This document shows positions 57,601 to 64,000 of a DNA stretch of 64,000 nucleotides, piece by piece. The stretch covers positions 7,401,237 to 7,465,236 of the forward strand of contig NC_050467.1 in the NCBI RefSeq assembly GCF_013373865.1, in the 5' to 3' direction. The DNA is from Monomorium pharaonis. Taxonomy: Eukaryota > Arthropoda > Insecta > Hymenoptera > Formicidae. A program made the position numbers and the translations under genes. The notes under the pieces are model-generated. The model worked only from the letters and a program-made list of their open reading frames with translations. It did no database searches and was not told where the DNA came from. The first letter of the stretch is position 1, and every line of letters starts with the position of its first letter.

Positions 57601-59874
57601 TATTAGAGGTAGAATTATAATTTTTTTAGTAGGTTATTTCATCGAGTCAACTTACTTATGCTCATGTTTTTGATGTCGCCGGCGACTTCGATCTTCTTCG
57701 TGGCCACTCGGAGTAGTGCCCATCGGTACTTCCGGTGTTTGCACGCCCGACGGATCTTCTTCCTTAATCCTCTCGAATTGCACTCTCGGACTACCAATGG
57801 TTGGACTATCGCTGAAACCAGAGGCCGCCCTTTCTGAGATCGGCGCCTCATTCTCGCTGCTGCCCACATTTTCGGTTTCCTCCATCGTTTCTTCGTCGTC
57901 ATCGACCTCGGCCTCGGCTGTGACGATTGATCGCAATCCATTACGGTTCATCCCATCGACTTCCTGGATCTCATTATTCCTCGCCTGGATATTGCCATGG
58001 TCCTCCTCGGTGGGCACTTCCGCCGTCGATCCTTCACTACGAATAATGAAGAAACAAGGGCTCTCTACCTTTTCTGGTTCAGTTTCCTAGTAGAAATTCC
58101 TAGCAGATTTTCATGTGCATTCAATTGAATTTTTTTCGTTCTCAAAACTTGAAAAATTTCGCAAAGTTGTCTAGTTAGAGCTATGAGAAGTTGGATGCTT
58201 ATTAGTTTCAAGACTTGTCAAGATTATTGAATCAACCACGTGTTTAATCACTGCGTAAAGTCGATTTTACATACATTTGATACGGAAGAGATACGCTCTC
58301 TCGAATAATGATTCGCACGAGATTTCAAGTCAATGTGTACTATAGAATTTTTATTATAATATTTTTTATTAATATCAAAATTTATGATATTTTAAAGATA
58401 TGATTATTGTCGATACTTGCTTGTGACAATTTTACATGACAATTTACCTATAATAGCTTTAGTAATTAATTAAAAAAATTATAGTAATAAATAATTAATA
58501 AAAATGTAGAAAAATACTATCATTATAAAATAAAAATGCGCGCACACAGAACAGTGTAGTAAAAAAAATGTCATCAAATTGCCGATTTTCACATAAAATT
58601 CGTAAGTTTTCGCAAGTTTCGTAAATTACAAATTGAACTACATTAACCCTCAAATGCAGTTAAGGGTGTACGACACTCCAGCGAAAGTTTGGGCTCAATA
58701 ATAATTTCTTAATCATTAATTCTTTAATAATTCCTTCGACTATGTTAAAATTAAAATTCTTCTTTAGAAACCATTGGATTGTCTTTTAAAAGGTTAAAAA
58801 AATGCTCAGAAATTCTTTCGACTTCTAATGTCATAGTTTATGCGTGGCAACCACAAAAACACGCGGAAATGTGTTTTCCCGGCTACAACCCCGACTACAA
58901 CTACGTAATTTTTATGAAATGCTGCATTTAAAAGTTAAAAAATCTTTAGATGTAATATAAGTTTAAAAAATTCCTGGAAATATCCGGAGAAATATAATAA
59001 ATATTATAATATTATATAATATAATAAAAAAGCGATTAATTATAAATAAGATCAATATATAACAAATATTGTGAAAAAGATTGTACTCACTTTATAGTGT
59101 TCTATGTTATTTATATATAAAAATCATAAATATACAAAAACATTTAAACAAAATGAAATATATTGAAACATAAGTATGTAATGCGTTTCTCGAGAATAAG
59201 CGTTATGTTGTAAGAAATATTAATGTTTCGGATATGTATTTGTTTGTCTAGGCAACTAAATTACATTGATTATTATTATTTAAAATATGCATTTAACAAT
59301 TTCTCAATTTATACAGTCAATCATACATATATGTATTTAAAATTTTATTTTTGACCAACTTATAATCATACTTGCAAAAAAATTCATACCCTTTCGAAGA
59401 AAATATTATAAAATTCGAAGAAAAATCAAGGTTTTTCTGAAATTCCTACACTGTGCAACGATCCGAGAAAGATACGAAATAGATTTTGCCGAACGTCCGC
59501 CTTTATTGAGTAAAACTTACGGTGAAAGGTGTCGTCGCATAGATCTGGAATGTAGACTCTTCAGGGGCATGTGCGGATGCGGGTAGCTCTTTTTACGATA
59601 TTCTGAAGAGCATGATCTTTATTACTTCCCATTCTTGAGAAAAAATGACGTCAAAAATAAAAAAAACCAAAGATAATTAATATAACTTACGATTGAAATC
59701 ACGATCGCCGCCATATCGCGGGGGTGGTCCGCGATCGCGATCTCGATCTGATCCAGCTGACTCCGAGGGCGATCCAAGCCGGGCTACGTCGAACTTTTCT
59801 CCGGCATCCATCGCAAAAACCTTTTCCATCTCCTCGTCGAGCTCCGGTCCCGTTTCCGCGGCATGTCCGTCGAT
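54653..59874 (-). CDS. Anion exchanger (SLC4A2/AE2-like), 5' exons A-D
   Basis: Exons are A 59874-59691, B 59602-59521, C 58036-57656 and D 55340-54653, with phases 1, 2, 2 and 0 that agree at every join and lead into exon E (AATCTGCAC). A carries FAMDAGEKFDVARLG and GPPPRYGGDRDFN, like the FEEIL...DFEYHR start of mammalian AE2/AE3; B adds SYPHPHMPLKSLHSRSMRRH. C is acidic with basic RSRRRHQKHEHK at the end, and D opens RHHHKSRKYSLQED. D holds the core of the cytoplasmic band-3 fold: PHEVFVQLDELHG, WRETARWIKYEEDVEEGADR, RPHVASLSFHSLL, VVEQMVIEELI. With E-G the window encodes 1235 residues, against about 1240 in human AE2. The start codon lies further 5' than A. Exon B and C borders were chosen by polypyrimidine acceptors and phase. 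Confidence 0.87.
55750..55835 (-). CDS. Candidate alternative first coding exon of the anion exchanger
   Basis: ATG at 55835-55833 starts 28 codons (MSTKRPTFISYHPELDELDS, then QRDNSGTE) plus two bases, and ends at a GAGCG|GTACCG donor. Those two bases plus the first base of exon D complete an arginine codon, so splicing to D (55340) is exactly in phase. It would give a shorter N-terminus lacking exons A-C. AE genes in vertebrates use internal promoters to make N-terminal variants (established). This particular exon is inferred from phase, composition and position. Confidence 0.5.
55836..57655 (-). other. Intron C-D of the anion exchanger (5' part), with one MITE
   Basis: AT-rich intron with the GGGTGTCC foldback as the only feature I can support. 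Sequence just upstream of the alternative first exon (55836-55930) is more GC-rich than its surroundings, as expected near a promoter. Confidence 0.5.
56673..57068. mobile_element. Foldback MITE with GGGTGTCC termini, independent insertion
   Basis: The ends CAGGGTGTCCAAACGCACGT and the complement of GCGTTGGGACACCCTG start arms containing GGGATCGAGATGAACATAAA. TATATA flanks lie on both sides. It differs from the 16998 copy at many positions, including ACCTAACCCGAGACCTAACTC in the right arm, so it is a separate member of the family. Confidence 0.88.
58037..59520 (-). other. Intron B-C of the anion exchanger, no other feature
   Basis: AT-rich. The polypyrimidine tract CCCTTGTTTCTTCATTATTC before the TAG at 58037-58039 is the acceptor used for exon C. 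Nothing else was recognised. Confidence 0.55.
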
Positions 59875-62800
59875 CTGATACGACAAATAAAGATACATTA
59901 TAACACTTGTCGCTACTGTATTAAGGATTATTCTCCAGTATATTTACTAGAGTTAGGTAATAAAAAATTAGATAAAAAGTTAAAAATTTAATAATAAAAT
60001 AACCTGTCAAGAAACAAAATTCCAAATTTAAATCCTGATTGCATACAAAAAAATATCAATTTTACTGCCAAGAAAGGCGATTTATTTAATTTATTTTTTC
60101 CCTTTTAATAAATAAAATTTTCGACAAAAATCATTTTCTCGATAATAATATTAAAATATACTTCTTACAAATGTATAATACAAGACATACTCATAATCAT
60201 ACTTTAAAAAAAGAGTTCATACTCTTTCGAAGAAAATATTATAAAATTCAAAGAAAAATCAAAATAAAGTAAGTAAATCAATTTTTTATTTCAATTAAAT
60301 GTTTTTTATTATTATAAAGCATTAAATTACTAGGATTCAGAATATATTTTATATGATTTAGAATGTGATATTTATGATAAACTAACGATACATTTGCGAA
60401 TAAAAATTTATGAATTATTTAAAATAATCAATATTTCTTCCAAAATGACAATTTCCATTAAAAAGCTCTTAAAACTGTTTTATAACCGCAACTAATATTT
60501 TCTATTTATGTAGCCTATATTATACGAACACAAAACTTTATTAAAGTCAAAAACTAATATTTTGCGAGACTTTGTTGTTAGTTAATTTTAAATACGTTAA
60601 TTTTAAAATGCAATTAATTACTTTAAAAATACAAGCCTTTCCCAATTTTATGACCTCTAAGAAAGCAATCTGCTATGCCTATTAGTTTTTCTAAGGACAA
60701 GTTATAGATTAAATCTAAAATAGTCATTAAAATGATAATATAAATGCAAAATTCTAATTTTTATGTAAAATTAAATATTATTATTTTGTAATATTTTTTC
60801 TAATAATTTATTTTAAATTTAGAAACAAAATTACAGAAAATCTCTTAAAGATAAATAAAATAGCAGATAGCTTTCTTAAAAAAATCACAGAACCAAATAA
60901 TAAAAGTTACTAATAAAAAGTAACTCGTTATTGTTACTCGTTAAGTTAAAAAAGTAATTAAATATCGTTACTTGTTATAATAATTCTATAAGGTAATTCA
61001 TTATATAATATTTTTATTACTAAAAATATTGACGTACTACTTTTTTACTGCTTTTTTAATGCCAAAACAAAATTAAATTAAACATAAAATTTGCTTCTTT
61101 ATTTTTTATTAATTGTAAAAAATAAATGTGAAGTTAAGATTAGGAGCAATTCAAATAATTTGATTACTTAATCGTGAGCTCCAAAGTTATAATCATACAT
61201 TTTCTCCCAGAGTACAGTTTTAAAATTTTATAAACGATGTAAATTAATCACGTCACCCCATACATTTTAAGAACAATTTCAAATTTTAAATTATTATGTA
61301 AAAATTTTTTAACACAAAAGTGAAAATATGAAAAACTATAAATTTTGCCATTTATAATTTAATAAAAGTAAAAATATGTAGATTTGTATTTTAATCATTT
61401 TTAAACATTTTTCTTCAAATTTGTTGTTTTACAAATTTAAGACACAAAATAATATTGTTTTTATTAAAATATTTTATTAAAATATTAATAGAAACAATAT
61501 TATTTTATATCTTTGTAAATTTTGTAAATTTGTAAGACCACAACAAATTAACCCTGTGTAACTAAAAATTGTAATTAACTATTCTATCTATTTCAAAGAT
61601 TTTTAAGTTATACTGATCAAATCTTTCAATTCCGATATCCAGTTATGCAAAGATAATTTTTACTTAAATGGCACTTAACCGAAATATTAAGTTAATTATA
61701 AAAACAACAGTCAAAATTTTTCCCAGAATATTTAAGATGGATTTAAATATAACAATAAACTTTTATTGGTTATATTTTATTTAATAATCATCGTTGAGAT
61801 GTTATGTGGCTTCGTATGAGAGTGACAGACTTGTAAGTGACAGGTCGCGAGTTTAAGGCTACATCTCGTACCCAGATGGAAAAATGTTAAAAAAATATAA
61901 TAATTGTGTGAAGAGCACAACATAAATATAACTATTTTACTAATAATAGTGTTAGAAAATTCTAATTCTTAAAGATATTGTTATTTTCTGTTCGATATTT
62001 TATGTTTATTTATGAAAATTATTATTGAAAAATAAAAAATGTTTTTTTTTATAAAGTTATACAAAATTGTTCATACAATAAAGTTATGTCTAATGCTTTT
62101 TATATAATCTCACTATAATACTTAATATTTTGAAAAGATATTCTCAAAAGAAGAATGGTGGAACGTTTTCCGTGTGGAACTGAAGATTACACACACGCGA
62201 AATTTGTTATAAATAAGTTCAAACCGTAACAATAAAAATAAATGTTAAATTCATTACTATAACTAAACAAAAATGTAAACGCTATTAGTTATTAACAAAG
62301 AAAAGTAACGCCCATTTACCATTCTATTGCTAAAAAAAATGTATTACTTCCCAACTCTGAATTTAATCATACAAATCTTCTGTCGTCTCCTATAAGTAAC
62401 TTGGTCATTCGACAAACAACTTAAACTGATTTTATCGAAATTGAAATATTAGGGGATTTAGGATCAGAAGTAAATACACAATTTCCTTCACAAACACCAT
62501 AAGCCAGTGACTGTATTTTTCTTACACTACTTTGCAAAAATATATTCATTAATTATAAATATATCCATGAATCACTGGAATCCAATTGTATGTGTATTTT
62601 TCAACAATAAAGTAAATATCTTTCAAAGAATACAATGTTATTTAATGATATCCTTAAAAGTCTTTCATTACATTTATAGAATTTCTTAATTAAAAAAATT
62701 GATTTATGTACAAAATAGTCATTTTATTGATAAACAGGAAAATTTCCAAAATTAATTTTTTCAAAATAAATTTTAACCCTAAAAAGCAAATGGGTGTTTT

Positions 62801-63245
62801 ATTACTTCAAACGAAATTCAAACTACCCTCATTTTTTTCGTATTTTTCTTGTTTTTTTTACTTTAAATGAATTTTTTAATACTTCTCTGACAAAAAATAT
62901 GTTTATATACATCATTGTCTTCTGCATAAAAAATAAGAAAAATGCACTACTTAATTATTAATGTACTGTTAATAGAAAGAATTGAGACATTCGAGAAGTT
63001 TGAAGTTTTGGGAAAATTTCACCTCACCTTTGTCTTTCAAGATAGAAAAATTCAGTTTTTCCTTCTAGGGTTAAAAGCAATGGATTTCACTGACTTCATG
63101 TATAAAGTAATAAAACATTTTCATATATTTTTCATTAATTTTAGTACTGTAGTTGTTAAAACTGGACAGTTTTTGCAATTCTCCAAAAATAAGATTTTTT
63201 TATTCATGTTTTGTCAAATGAATAATTCAACTGTAGAATATCGAC
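59875..63245. other. AT-rich DNA 5' of anion-exchanger exon A; no gene; possible tRNA-derived SINE
   Basis: This is probably the intron leading to a first exon beyond the window. Around 61805-61880, GTGGCTTCG...ACAGACTTGTAAGTGACAGGTCGCGAGTTTAAGGC resembles the B-box half of a tRNA-derived SINE. It is followed by an A-rich stretch, but the A box is poor. No further coding exon was recognised. Confidence 0.4.
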
Positions 63246-63481
<236 letters not shown>

Positions 63482-64000
63482 TGTTTATATGGAGCCACTT
63501 CAAATTTTTCCTCATAAAAACTTCTATTATAATTTGTCTCTGAGAGAAGAGTCGTAAAACATCCTTTTTAGGACATCTTGGACACAGTTAGGTAATATTT
63601 AAATAAGTGCATTAATCGCTTTAGGCCACTCTACCTATGTAATTCAGAAGAATCGATACGGATATCGATTTTCACAGAGAACACAGAGAACAGCGTATTC
63701 TCACAAGTAACAGTTACGTTATTACTGATATTTTAAGAGAAAATGCGTATTATTTTAGAAGACTAGATAATGGAGAATATTGGAGATTATACACTTTGAT
63801 TCTTCATCCTTCATACACACAGAAAAACATTCTCATATTAAGAAAAATAATCACCCGATATGTTCAGTTTTCTTCTTTTAAAATAATAGTTATCTCTGTA
63901 AAGAACGTTTTCTAGATAATAGTCTTAACCCTCTGCCTACACATTTGCTTACGGTAACCCCAGTCGATTTTGAAATGTTTGCTACTTAAAAGTATTTAGC
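63482..64000. other. Unassigned sequence to window end
   Basis: No gene, repeat or RNA feature was recognised in this stretch. Confidence 0.5.

Noticed and set aside
58086..58088. Acceptor at 58087-58088 (CTACTAG) for anion-exchanger exon C
   Set aside because: It is out of phase with exon B, whereas the TAG at 58037-58039 has a strong polypyrimidine tract and the correct phase.
59521..59592. Alternative reading of exon B (LPASAHAPEESTFQIYATTP)
   Set aside because: It needs a poor acceptor (AAAAAG). The frame from the CTCTTCAG acceptor gives SYPHPHMPLKSLHSRS, which fits the histidine-rich region of AE2/AE3.

Overview
The window looks like an insect nuclear genome, probably ant-like Hymenoptera (an inference). 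It is AT-rich, has small GT-AG introns, and carries three recognisable conserved animal genes: Lsm5, the Mos kinase and an SLC4 anion exchanger of the AE2/AE3 type. These sit among Ty3/gypsy, piggyBac and many foldback or MITE-like elements. I see no bacterial features.

Layout. 1-7839 (minus): a Ty3/gypsy LTR retrotransposon running off the left edge. It has an unbroken pol frame, a gag with one frameshift, a tRNA-Leu-type primer site and a 2.3-kb LTR that appears to carry its own spliced 128-residue ORF. 7840-8766: hairpin MITEs, one nested in another. 8767-12001 (plus): Lsm5 in three exons. 12146-14309 (minus): Mos in four exons, with a TGCG microsatellite in intron 3. 14465-30883 and 30884-47213: two tandem copies of a ~16.4-kb segment. 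Each holds MITEs, a decayed piggyBac, the last three exons of the anion exchanger and a 3.66-kb foldback element with a satellite arm. 46472-49850: a second foldback element, complete only once. 49869-64000: MITE-rich introns plus the 5' exons of the anion exchanger, including a possible alternative first exon and a cassette exon.

The anion exchanger runs on the minus strand from 59874 (its first coding exon lies beyond or is unrecognised) to 20434. Every exon junction I assigned is phase-consistent and gives 1235 residues in the window. Its 3' half occurs twice. The right-hand copy, nearer the 5' exons, has a one-base homopolymer loss in the last exon.

The 16.4-kb duplication is suspicious. 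Its junction (about 30.7-33.4 kb) is full of single-base indels like uncorrected long-read sequence, whereas the rest of the two copies is nearly identical. The satellite arrays, however, differ in unit order, which suggests two haplotypes laid end to end or a real duplication.

The most unusual structure is a ~330-bp MITE that received two unrelated kilobase-scale foldback elements. Each is flanked by a perfect 9-bp target duplication and built of inverted arms of tandem repeats. No transposase for them is visible.
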